NCBI GenBank assembly: GCA_012513195.1
Contig: JAAZCR010000203.1
Location: 1 to 6,096, forward strand
Reading direction: 5' to 3'
DNA from: Bacilli bacterium
Lineage (GTDB): Bacteria > Bacillota_I > Bacilli_A > Haloplasmatales > Haloplasmataceae
DNA length: 6,096 nt
Part shown: piece after piece, positions 1 through 6,096 of the stretch
How positions within the stretch are numbered: position 1 is the first letter of the stretch
Layout: every line of letters starts with the position of its first letter
Made by a program: the position numbers and the translations under genes
The notes under the pieces: model-generated
What the model saw: only the letters and a program-made list of their open reading frames with translations
The model's database searches: none
Told to the model about the DNA's origin: nothing

Positions 1-1
1 A

Positions 2-1894
2 AGTATTACCTTTGGGATTAGAGAGTTTACTGCGAATGGGCACCATTTTTACATCAATGGTAAAAAAACATTTATGCGGGGTAAGGTCGACTGTTGCGTT
101 TTTCGATTAACAGGTTATCCACCAATGGATGTTGATTCCTGGTTACGCATCTTTAAAATTGCCAAAAGTTATGGTATAAACCTTTATCGCTTTCATTCCT
201 GGTGTCCACCTAAAGCAGCCTTTATCGCTGCAGATTTAGTAGGAATGTATTTACAACCAGAACTATATACTTTTTATTATGATTTTGTAAATGGAAATAA
301 CAAAGCCTTTAATGATTTCCAATTAGATGAAGGTCTACGAATCTTGAAAACTTATGGTAATCATCCATCCTTTGTAATGTTTGCTTATGGTAATGAAAAT
401 GTTGGAAGTGAAGCGGTTTTAAGAGAGTTTACGAAAACCTTTAAAACTTTCGACAAACGTCGGTTATACGCTCAAGGTTCCAATAGTGATTTTCACAATC
501 CGCATTATTATGATGGTGATGATTACTGGACGATGATGCGTACTGATAAAGGTAATATTCGGGCTAGTTTCAGTCATTCAGATTTGCCTTTAGGATATCT
601 TCAAATTGAAGAACCATCCACAATACATGACTATCATGATGCTACTTGTCATTCACCCGTACCAGTAATGAGTCATGAAATTGGACAATATCAGTTCTAT
701 CCTCGTTTTGAAGAGATCAATAAATACACAGGGGTCATGCATCCGTATAATCTCAAAATCTTTAAGAAACGAGTAGAAGAAAAAGGATTATTAAATCAAG
801 CTCAGGATTTTCTTAAAGCTAATGGGCAACTAGCGATTTCTTGTTACAGAGAGGATATTGAAGCTGCCCTCCGTACCGATACTTTAGCAGGTTTCCAATT
901 ATTAGACATTCAAGACTTTCCTGGTCAAGGTACAGCCTTGGTAGGAATTCTCGATGCTTTCTTAGATTCAAAAGGTCTAATTACACCAGAGAAGTGGCGT
1001 GAATTTTGTGCAGAAATCGTAATACTCTGTTTGTTTGATAAATATGTGTATAAAAATAAAGAAAGATTTAAAGGGACGGTAAAAGTTGCCAATTACTCAC
1101 CAAATGATTTAAAGAACTTTACTGTTAATTATCGCTTAATCAGTAGTACAGGTAAAACATTAACTTCTGGTACATTACCTGCACAAACCATTCCTCAAGG
1201 TGCATTATACGAATTAGGAAAGATTGATATTCACCTTGATATTAATCATAATGAAGCACTTACGCTTGAACTATACGAACCAACTACAGGTAGAATCAAC
1301 TCTTATCCATTATGGGTATTTACGGAGTTAGACGCAGTGCCAAGTTATGATATCAAAACAAGATTGGATGAAGATACTATTACACGACTAGAAAATGGTG
1401 AACGCGTCTTAATGTTTTATCAAGGAAAACCAGATAACTCGATAGATCCTTTCTTTACTCCAGATTTTTGGAATCATAAGATGTTTAGTAATGCTTGTAA
1501 GAGTAGAGGTTTACCTCTTCCACCGGGAAGTTTGGGATTATTAATTAATGATAAGCACCCGATATTCCAGAACTTTCCAACTACATACCATAGTGATTTT
1601 CACTGGTTCAATATCGTAATGCATGCTCGACCATTAATTTTAGATGGGTTATTTGATTATATACCTATTATTCAAACAATCGATAATATTAATCGTAATC
1701 ATCGTTTGGGGATTTTAATGGAATTCAAAGTTGGATATGGGAAACTATTAGTTTCGACCTTGGATTTTACGCAAATTATCGATAAGATTGAGGTTAAACA
1801 TTTTATCAATAGTCTACATGCTTATCTTAACTCAGAAGATTTTAATCCTACCTATGCTGTAAGTATAGCGGAATTAAAACAAATATTTAATTAA
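2..1894 (+). CDS. Glycoside hydrolase family 2 enzyme (beta-galactosidase/beta-glucuronidase-like), 5' end cut off by the window
   Basis: The reading frame is open from base 2, so about 630 C-terminal residues are visible. The ATG at 74 is internal: the preceding codons read FGIREFTANGHHFYINGKKTF, the usual run from the second sandwich domain into the GH2 barrel (split here as FGIREFTANG and HHFYINGKKTF). The TIM barrel follows, with YRFHSWCPP near visible residues 63-71, the acid/base in GNEN (Glu codon 395-397) and the probable nucleophile in SHEIGQ (Glu codon 677-679). A beta-sandwich segment lies at about residues 355-440. The last ~180 residues contain a segment (FFTPDFWNHKMF, then DKHPIFQNFPTTYHSDFHW, then LLVSTLDF) that I associate with the C-terminal part of large GH2 proteins. 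The family hydrolyses terminal beta-linked sugars with retention of configuration; the substrate cannot be told from sequence. No frameshift or stop is visible. Any signal peptide would be upstream of the window. The neighbouring GH35 and AraC genes suggest a galactoside-utilisation locus. Confidence 0.88.
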   Translation, partial: SITFGIREFTANGHHFYINGKKTFMRGKVDCCVFRLTGYPPMDVDSWLRIFKIAKSYGINLYRFHSWCPPKAAFIAADLVGMYLQPELYTFYYDFVNGNNKAFNDFQLDEGLRILKTYGNHPSFVMFAYGNENVGSEAVLREFTKTFKTFDKRRLYAQGSNSDFHNPHYYDGDDYWTMMRTDKGNIRASFSHSDLPLGYLQIEEPSTIHDYHDATCHSPVPVMSHEIGQYQFYPRFEEINKYTGVMHPYNLKIFKKRVEEKGLLNQAQDFLKANGQLAISCYREDIEAALRTDTLAGFQLLDIQDFPGQGTALVGILDAFLDSKGLITPEKWREFCAEIVILCLFDKYVYKNKERFKGTVKVANYSPNDLKNFTVNYRLISSTGKTLTSGTLPAQTIPQGALYELGKIDIHLDINHNEALTLELYEPTTGRINSYPLWVFTELDAVPSYDIKTRLDEDTITRLENGERVLMFYQGKPDNSIDPFFTPDFWNHKMFSNACKSRGLPLPPGSLGLLINDKHPIFQNFPTTYHSDFHWFNIVMHARPLILDGLFDYIPIIQTIDNINRNHRLGILMEFKVGYGKLLVSTLDFTQIIDKIEVKHFINSLHAYLNSEDFNPTYAVSIAELKQIFN

Positions 1895-1925
1895 TCTAAA
1901 ACCTTATTTAATTAATCTAAAACCT
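1884..1925 (+). repeat. Perfect 21-bp tandem duplication across the GH2 stop codon
   Basis: Bases 1884-1904 and 1905-1925 are identical over 21 bp; the shared core reads ATTTAATTAATCTAAAACCT. The first copy holds the last GH2 codons and the TAA at 1892-1894. The second copy supplies the first seven bases of the left arm of the terminator hairpin. It looks like a recent slippage or unequal-exchange duplication with no effect on the protein. Confidence 0.9.
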
Positions 1926-1949
1926 CACCAAATAAAGGTGAGGTTTTTT
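1919..1949 (+). terminator. Rho-independent terminator after the GH2 gene
   Basis: AAAACCTCACC (1919-1929) pairs perfectly with GGTGAGGTTTT (1937-1947) around a 7-nt AAATAAA loop, and the run of T continues to 1949. It sits 24 bp after the GH2 stop and upstream of the GH35 promoter, so the GH2 and GH35 genes are probably separate transcription units. Confidence 0.9.
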
Positions 1950-1955
1950 AGTTAT

Positions 1956-1985
1956 ATAGTCCATGATATATACAACATAATACAT
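1956..1985 (+). promoter_or_regulatory. Probable AraC-type activator site of the GH35 promoter (two direct half-sites, 21 bp apart)
   Basis: The half-sites ATAGTCCAT (1956-1964) and ATAATACAT (1977-1985) are in the same orientation with start points 21 bp apart. The downstream one touches the weak -35 box. The same arrangement, at the same distance from the -10 box, occurs before the DUF5107 gene at 5470-5499. AraC-family activators commonly bind direct repeats about two helical turns apart next to or over the -35. Binding by the AraC-type protein encoded in this window is inferred. Confidence 0.6.
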
Positions 1986-2013
1986 TTTTATATATACTTT
2001 CCTTTTTTATAAT
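1985..2013 (+). promoter_or_regulatory. Promoter of the GH35 gene (poor -35, perfect -10)
   Basis: TATAAT at 2008-2013 lies 17 bp after TTTTTA at 1985-1990, a poor match to TTGACA. A start of transcription near 2020 would give a leader of about 34 nt. The poor -35 suggests dependence on an activator bound at the adjacent half-sites. Confidence 0.65.
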
Positions 2014-2040
2014 GAATATATAAATCAATAATTAAAAATG

Positions 2041-2046
2041 AGGGGG
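2041..2046 (+). promoter_or_regulatory. Shine-Dalgarno site of the GH35 gene
   Basis: AGGGGG ends 7 bases before the ATG at 2054. It is a strong site that fixes the start. No comparable site precedes the internal ATG at 2255 or the GTG at 3679, which supports reading those as interior codons of a broken gene. Confidence 0.8.
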
Positions 2047-2053
2047 ATAAGCA

Positions 2054-4374
2054 ATGTATAGTATCGATATACGAAGTAATAAGCCAAAAACCTATCCTAG
2101 TACTTTGAAGTTAGGTAGTCAAGATATAAGTAGAAACCAAATAGGTTTTACTAATTATTATATGATGATTAATAGTAAACCTTATTTTGTGATTAGTGGT
2201 GAGTTTCATTTTTCAAGATATCCTCATCAAGAATGGGAACAATAACTCATAAAAATGAAAATGGCGGGTATTAATACTATTGCGACGTATGTTTTCTGGA
2301 TTCATCATGAAGAAGTCGAAAACAATTTCGATTGGATAGGTGATAATAACTTACGCTACTTCGTTTCATTATGTGCAAAACTTGATCTCAATGTACTACT
2401 AAGAATAGGACCTTTTGACCATGGTGCTTGTCGGAATGGTGGATTTCCAGATTGGTTATATACAAAACCATGTGTTTTAAGAAGTAATGACGAATTATAT
2501 TTATACTATGTTCGAAGATTCTTTCAACAGATATATTTTCAAGTACAAGGCTATCTTGCGAAAGATGGTGGACCAATCATTGCGATTCAACTAGAAAACG
2601 AGTTTATGCACACAGCTGCATTTTGGAAAAATACCATGAATCATACCCGCGAGTTTATTACTATCGGTAAGGGTGGTATTGACCATTTACGTAAACTAAA
2701 AGAAATAGAACTTGAATGTGGTTTTGATGTTCCATATTACACTTGTACAGGCTGGTGGTCACCTTTACTAAAAGATGAATTTTTACCTCTATATGCAGCT
2801 TACTCCTACGCAAATTGGAAAATGTCTCCTGGAAAACCTTTTCATGAACCTACAATAGAACATCTATATCAAAATTTCCACGATGATGACTATCCACATA
2901 AAGGTTTTAAACCAACATATAAACCTAGTGAGTATTTATATGGTTTTAGTGAGTTATTTGGTGGAGCTTTAAATACTTATAGTTATCGTTTCTTAGTACC
3001 ATTTGAAAGTTTAGATTCTGCGACTAATGTGAAAGTGGCAAGTGGTTGTAACTATCTTGGTTATTATGTCTTTCATGGAGTTAGTCAAAAACGTGGACTT
3101 AAGGGAAGGTTAAATGATTCCCATGCCGCTAATGTGAGTCATGATTATCAAGCTCCATTAGGTGAGTTTGGACAAGTTAGGGATTCCTATAAAATGCTTA
3201 AGTCACAATTCTATTTCTATACTACCTTTAGTGAATTATTTACACCAATGTATACAGATCTACCTGAAGGTGGTGAACATATTCAACCCAATGACCCTGA
3301 TACCTTAAGATACGCTTGTCGAGTAAGTGGTAAAGAAGGTTTCCTTTTTATCAATAACTTCCAAAACCACCTAGATATGAAGGATCATGAGAGCATTCAG
3401 TTTCAGATTATTGCGAATGATGAAAAAATAATCATCCCTCGTAACAGAGGGATAAATATGAAAAATAAGCAAAATATTATCCTTCCATTTAATTTTAATC
3501 TAGATGGCATTTTACTTAAGTATGCTACAACGCAATTAATTACAAAGTTAAGTGAAGAAAAATTATACGTTCTTTTTGAAAAGACAGGTATTAAAAATGA
3601 ATATTGTTTTGATAACACAAACATTAAAAAGATAGAAGTTAATAAAGGTAACATTAAAAAGATGAGCAATTCATTTATGTGAATGTGGAAGCAAGTAAAG
3701 ATAGTTTAATAATTTTAACTACTAAAAATGATGATCAAGTAATAATCTTAACTTTAAATGAAGAAGAAGCGAAAGATTTATATAAAACTAACGTATGGAG
3801 AAAAGAAAGATTAATAATTTGTAATGGCATAGTATTAGTGAATGATGATTATCTAACTATTCTAAATCGTGGTTGTAATAAAATGATATTTGATGTTTTT
3901 CCAAAAGTTCAAGAAGTTGTTAGTCAAGTTGGAGAAGTCGAAGGATTGACTAGTGGAATATTTAGCCACTACGAAATAGCGGTACCAAGTTGTAACTGCA
4001 AGTATCGCGTGAATTACATCATTGAAGGTAGAAGTAGACTAGAGATAGAAGAAGAGATTTTTCGCAATCGCTTTATTAATGAGATATTGGTAATAGTAAA
4101 TTACATTGGTGATGTCGGAAATGCTTATATAGATAACGAGCTCGTTGATGATAACTTCTATAATGGGTCTTTATGGGAAATAGGGTTAAAACGGTTTTAT
4201 CCAAAAGTCCATGAAAAAGGATTAGACTTTCATATTGTTCCTCTAAGAAAGGGAAAGATGACTACGAGTGTTTCAGTGGCAGCAAAAACACTAGAATTTA
4301 TCGGAGATGAAATTGGCAAGATTAATTCTGTTGAGCTTGATCTAGTGTATCAATTAAAACTGAGAAAAAAATAA
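2054..4374 (+). pseudogene. GH35 beta-galactosidase-like gene, broken by a nonsense codon and a frameshift
   Basis: Repaired, this is one ~773-aa family 35 protein, a retaining beta-galactosidase-type enzyme. The start at 2054 follows a strong AGGGGG (2041-2046). The catalytic-domain motifs continue across an in-frame TAA at 2243-2245: ...HFSRYPHQEWEQ, stop, LIKMKMAGINTIATYVFW. Family members usually have an acidic residue there, so GAA to TAA is the likely change. The acid/base Glu is in LENEF (codon 2600-2602) and the nucleophile Glu in FSELFGG (codon 2951-2953). The frame is lost at 3674-3682, where ATG-TGA ends frame 2. The C-terminal jelly-roll part (NYIGDVGNAYID, DNFYNGSLWEIGL) continues in frame 1 to TAA at 4372-4374. 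Adding one T to TTT at 3674-3676 gives SNSFYVNVEAS and restores the frame. Further oddities are HGAC where relatives have HGE and HGVSQK where they have HGGTN. A real double lesion is more likely than sequencing error, but raw reads are not visible here. The three open pieces (2054-2245, 2255-3682, 3679-4374) should not be called separate genes. Confidence 0.85.
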
Positions 4375-4390
4375 TCCTGAATATAAACAA

Positions 4391-4423
4391 AAATAACACC
4401 CATCCGAGCGATGGGTGTTATTT
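4391..4423. terminator. Shared bidirectional terminator between convergent GH35 and AraC genes
   Basis: AAATAACACCCATC (4391-4404) and GATGGGTGTTATTT (4410-4423) form a perfect 14-bp stem around a 5-nt CGAGC loop. T-rich tails occur on both strands, so it can end transcripts from either side. It lies 16 bp after the GH35 stop. Its right arm overlaps two bases of the AraC stop codon (4422-4424), so the AraC message ends almost directly after its last codon. Confidence 0.88.
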
Positions 4424-5345
4424 AATAGCTGTTATTATTTTTATACTGGGTTAGTATCGTATGATTATTTCGATATTGTGAGGGTGGTATCCCCATGACT
4501 TTTTTAAATATGCGTGAGAAATAATAAGGATCATCATAACCAACACGAGCAGCTATTTCATTGATGTTTAAATTGGTAAGGTTGAGTAGTTTGGCAGCTT
4601 CTTGAATACGAATGCGGATGAAATAATCGACTGGTGAAAAACCAGTTTTTTCTTTAAAAATAAGATTTAACTGACTCTTGGAAAGGTTTGTATGTTTAGC
4701 CATATCATCGAGAGTTATATTGTTCGCGATATTTTTATTCATGTACTCCATTAAACTCATAAAGGTTGTATTTTTACGGTCAACTACTAGCGAGACATCA
4801 TTGTAGATAAATAGATTTGACAAAAGGTAAGAAAGGATTTGTGATGTGTGAATAAGATTACGTACAATCATTCCGCTTTCAAAAGCTTCAAATATGGCTG
4901 TAAAGAGAGAAATAATTAAAGGGATTTGAGAGATATCAATGTTCTTAATATAAACATTAGTGTTCTCGATATAATCTTTTAGATAATAATAGGCATTTTC
5001 ACCTAAGAAATGTACCCAATAAATATGCCAAGGATCTTGGAGATTTGCTTGATAGATATGACCAACATGTTTTGGAATCAGGAGCATTTTATTTTCATTA
5101 ATAACGTAAGTGGTATTATCGATGGTGGCATACCCCTTACCCTTAACATTAATTATAAGGATGAACTGTTCACTCCCTTCTAAGCGCTCCCGATAATGAA
5201 ACTTAGCATTAGGGAAATACCCAACATCAGTGATGTATAGATGTTTTAATAAAGGGTGGGTAGTCATGATCTTGAGCATATCCCGAGGAATAATATACAT
5301 CTTTTCATTTATAAAACCATGGGGTTTTTTTATCATTGTTTCCAT
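4422..5345 (-). CDS. AraC/XylS-family transcriptional regulator with N-terminal cupin-type sugar-sensing domain
   Basis: A cytoplasmic DNA-binding regulator of 307 aa from the ATG at 5345 (304 aa from the ATG at 5336). Residues ~45-110 form the AraC ligand-binding/cupin-like half (GSEQFILIINVKGKGY, then MLLIPKHVGHIYQA, then DPWHIYWVHF). Residues ~195-292 are the double helix-turn-helix: HTH1 is NITLDDMAKHTNLSKSQLNL and HTH2 is NINEIAARVGYDDPYYFSRI, followed by FKKVMGIPPSQYR, all typical of the family. The frame stays open up to a TTG at 5390, but that start has no properly spaced RBS and would lie upstream of the promoter at 5352-5380, so it is rejected. The gene lies between two units with matching control regions and is convergent with the GH35 gene and divergent from the DUF5107 gene. 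I infer it activates both in response to a sugar, most likely a galactoside. It appears intact. Confidence 0.9.
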   Translation of the reverse strand: METMIKKPHGFINEKMYIIPRDMLKIMTTHPLLKHLYITDVGYFPNAKFHYRERLEGSEQFILIINVKGKGYATIDNTTYVINENKMLLIPKHVGHIYQANLQDPWHIYWVHFLGENAYYYLKDYIENTNVYIKNIDISQIPLIISLFTAIFEAFESGMIVRNLIHTSQILSYLLSNLFIYNDVSLVVDRKNTTFMSLMEYMNKNIANNITLDDMAKHTNLSKSQLNLIFKEKTGFSPVDYFIRIRIQEAAKLLNLTNLNINEIAARVGYDDPYYFSRIFKKVMGIPPSQYRNNHTILTQYKNNNSY

Positions 5346-5351
5346 AACTCT

Positions 5352-5380
5352 ATTATAACAATAATGATAAAATTTAACAA
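5352..5380 (-). promoter_or_regulatory. Promoter of the AraC-type gene, predicting a leaderless or near-leaderless mRNA
   Basis: On the minus strand, TTGTTA (5380-5375) and a perfect TATAAT (5357-5352) are 17 bp apart. A transcription start 7 bases after the -10 falls on the A of the ATG at 5345. There is no Shine-Dalgarno site before it. The spacer carries one copy of AATGATAAAA (plus strand 5363-5372), which recurs nearby. Confidence 0.65.
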
Positions 5381-5433
5381 TAAAAGACAACTAATAAATG
5401 AAAAAACCCCTAAATATTAAGATATAGCAATGA

Positions 5434-5445
5434 TAAAACGTTTTA
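5434..5445. promoter_or_regulatory. 12-bp perfect palindrome TAAAACGTTTTA, possible LacI/CcpA-type operator
   Basis: TAAAACGTTTTA is a perfect inverted repeat with a central CG, as in operators of LacI-family repressors including CcpA cre sites. It lies between the divergent AraC and DUF5107 promoters, about 24 bp upstream of the ATAGTCCAT half-site. The outer TG...CA bases of a good cre are absent, so the assignment is weak. No similar palindrome is seen before the GH35 gene. Confidence 0.3.
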
Positions 5446-5469
5446 AGGATTTTGAGGATAAATCGTAAT

Positions 5470-5499
5470 ATAGTCCATCATTTATATAAGATTGTACAT
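5470..5499 (+). promoter_or_regulatory. Probable AraC-type activator site of the DUF5107 promoter
   Basis: The half-sites ATAGTCCAT (5470-5478) and ATTGTACAT (5491-5499) are direct repeats with start points 21 bp apart. The upstream one is identical to its counterpart at 1956-1964, and the distance to the -10 box is also identical. Such ungapped conservation in otherwise unrelated intergenic DNA points to a shared regulator. The AraC-type gene next door is the obvious candidate. Confidence 0.6.
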
Positions 5500-5527
5500 T
5501 TTTATATACGCTTACATTATGTATAAT
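5499..5527 (+). promoter_or_regulatory. Promoter of the DUF5107 gene (poor -35, perfect -10)
   Basis: TTTTTA (5499-5504) and TATAAT (5522-5527) are 17 bp apart, exactly as in the GH35 promoter. A start near 5534 gives a leader of about 26 nt that includes the GGGAG ribosome-binding site at 5545-5549. Confidence 0.65.
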
Positions 5528-5559
5528 GATTATAAAGAAAAATCGGGAGTGATTCATGT

Positions 5560-6096
5560 ATGCAAGAAGCAAAAATATGGGTAGAAAAAGTCACAATACC
5601 TACCTACCTAATAGGCGAGCCAGATAAAAATCCAATGTTTTTAGAAAAACGGGTATATCAAGGAAGTTCGGGTAAAGTATACCCGCTACCAGTGATCGAA
5701 ACAATCACCGATACAAAAGTCGATAAAGAGTACACAGCAATTTTTTTAGAAAACAAGTATATTAAAGTCATGATTTTACCTGAACTAGGTGGACGTATTC
5801 AAAGAGCATTAGATAAAACCAACAACTTTGATTTTGTCTACTACAATGAGATCATCAAACCAGCTCTTGTGGGTTTAGTTGGTCCGTGGATTTCCGGTGG
5901 TATTGAGTTTAACTGGCCACAACATCATCGTCCAAGTACTTTCATGCCAACTGAATACGTCATTGAAGATAATCCTGATGGTAGTAAAACTTGCTTTATT
6001 AGTGAGATTGACACGATGTATGGTACAAAAGGAATGGCTAGTTTTACAATTTATCCAGACAAAGCTTATATCGAAATCAAAGGACAACTCTATAAC
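5560..6096 (+). CDS. DUF5107-type protein (galactose-mutarotase-like sandwich fold suspected), 3' end beyond the window
   Basis: The first 179 residues are visible and the frame is open at the right edge. Recognisable blocks are GEPDKNPMFLEKRVYQGSSG (residues 19-38), VMILPELGGRIQRALDKTN (70-88) and GPWISGGIEFNWPQHHRPST (108-127). I recall these as the N-terminal signature of DUF5107 proteins, which are often long (around 1000 aa) with TPR repeats further on, and which occur beside glycosidase and sugar-uptake genes. The ILPELGGRI strand and the GIEFNWPQHH segment resemble galactose-mutarotase-like sugar-binding sandwiches, but a function is not established and I do not assign one. No signal peptide is visible, so it is probably cytoplasmic. 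The start is ATG 5560, 10 bases after GGGAG (5545-5549). The overlapping ATG at 5556 is in another frame that stops after 23 codons. The promoter matches that of the GH35 gene, so the two were probably co-regulated. Confidence 0.8.
   Translation, partial: MQEAKIWVEKVTIPTYLIGEPDKNPMFLEKRVYQGSSGKVYPLPVIETITDTKVDKEYTAIFLENKYIKVMILPELGGRIQRALDKTNNFDFVYYNEIIKPALVGLVGPWISGGIEFNWPQHHRPSTFMPTEYVIEDNPDGSKTCFISEIDTMYGTKGMASFTIYPDKAYIEIKGQLYN

Noticed and set aside
2054..2245. A small 63-aa protein of its own
   Set aside because: It is the N-terminus of the GH35 catalytic domain (SGEFHFSRYPHQEW), in the same frame as what follows the TAA.
2388..2576. Minus-strand reading frame inside the GH35 gene
   Set aside because: It is antisense to conserved GH35 motifs and has no RBS or family resemblance. 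The same applies to the minus-strand frames at 3403-3669 and 5875-6087.
3674..3682. Programmed -1 frameshift in the GH35 gene
   Set aside because: There is no X-XXY-YYZ slippery site; slipping TTT back by one would pair with ATT. An upstream nonsense codon also makes a functional frameshift pointless.
3679..4374. Separate downstream gene starting at GTG 3679, overlapping the preceding stop as GTGA
   Set aside because: The GTGA overlap mimics translational coupling, but there is no RBS. The protein is the C-terminal jelly-roll of the same GH35 enzyme, and one added T joins it smoothly to the upstream frame.
5346..5390. TTG start at 5390 for the AraC gene
   Set aside because: There is no RBS at a workable distance (the nearest GGGG is about 16 bases away), a TAG lies immediately upstream, and the -35 and -10 boxes of the gene's own promoter fall inside this extension.
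5422..5435. Third ATATAGTCCAT-like element (ATATAGCAATGATA)
   Set aside because: It matches only if a one-base gap is allowed and has no partner half-site 21 bp away.
5556..5627. Upstream ATG at 5556 overlapping the DUF5107 start (ATGTATG)
   Set aside because: It opens a frame of only 23 codons with no recognisable content. A regulatory decoy role is possible but nothing beyond the overlap supports it.
1..6096. CRISPR array, tRNA, rRNA, insertion sequence or riboswitch
   Set aside because: No regularly spaced repeats, transposase motifs, terminal inverted repeats, tRNA-like cloverleaf or long structured leader were seen. The intergenic gaps are all under 250 bp and are accounted for by promoters and terminators.

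Overview
The window is AT-rich (about one third G+C by eye). It has strong Shine-Dalgarno sites, sigma-A-type TATAAT boxes, short intergenic gaps and AraC-type control of glycosidase genes. This fits a low-GC Gram-positive bacterium (Bacillota, or a Mycoplasmatota-like lineage using the standard code). Trp is always TGG, and the intact genes end in TAA, so UGA is not being read as Trp. No species can be named from this evidence.

Layout. (1) Positions 2-1894 (+) hold the 3' part of a large glycoside hydrolase family 2 enzyme, open at the left edge, with both catalytic Glu present. It ends in a 21-bp tandem duplication that runs into a rho-independent terminator. (2) Positions 2054-4374 (+) hold a GH35 beta-galactosidase-like gene with its own promoter and strong RBS. 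It is broken by an in-frame TAA at codon 64 and a one-base frameshift near 3674-3679. Repairing both gives one continuous protein of about 773 aa, so the three reading frames seen here are fragments of a single pseudogene. (3) A perfect 14-bp hairpin at 4391-4423 serves as a shared terminator for the convergent neighbours. (4) Positions 4422-5345 (-) hold an AraC/XylS-family regulator, apparently transcribed from a promoter that places its start codon at or near the mRNA 5' end. (5) Positions 5560-6096 (+) hold the N-terminal 179 residues of a DUF5107-type protein that runs off the right edge.

How they fit together. The GH35 pseudogene and the DUF5107 gene have promoters that match at 50 of 62 ungapped positions. 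Each carries two ATAGTCCAT-like half-sites exactly 21 bp apart, with the downstream half-site touching a poor -35 box (TTTTTA) and a perfect TATAAT 17 bp further on. This is the geometry expected of an AraC-family activator, and the AraC-type gene lies between the two. The simplest reading is a small galactoside-utilisation regulon in which the regulator switches on both transcription units when a sugar is sensed. One of the target enzymes has apparently been lost recently while its control region and most of its coding sequence survive. The sugar, the DNA binding and the pseudogene status (as opposed to sequencing error) are inferences.
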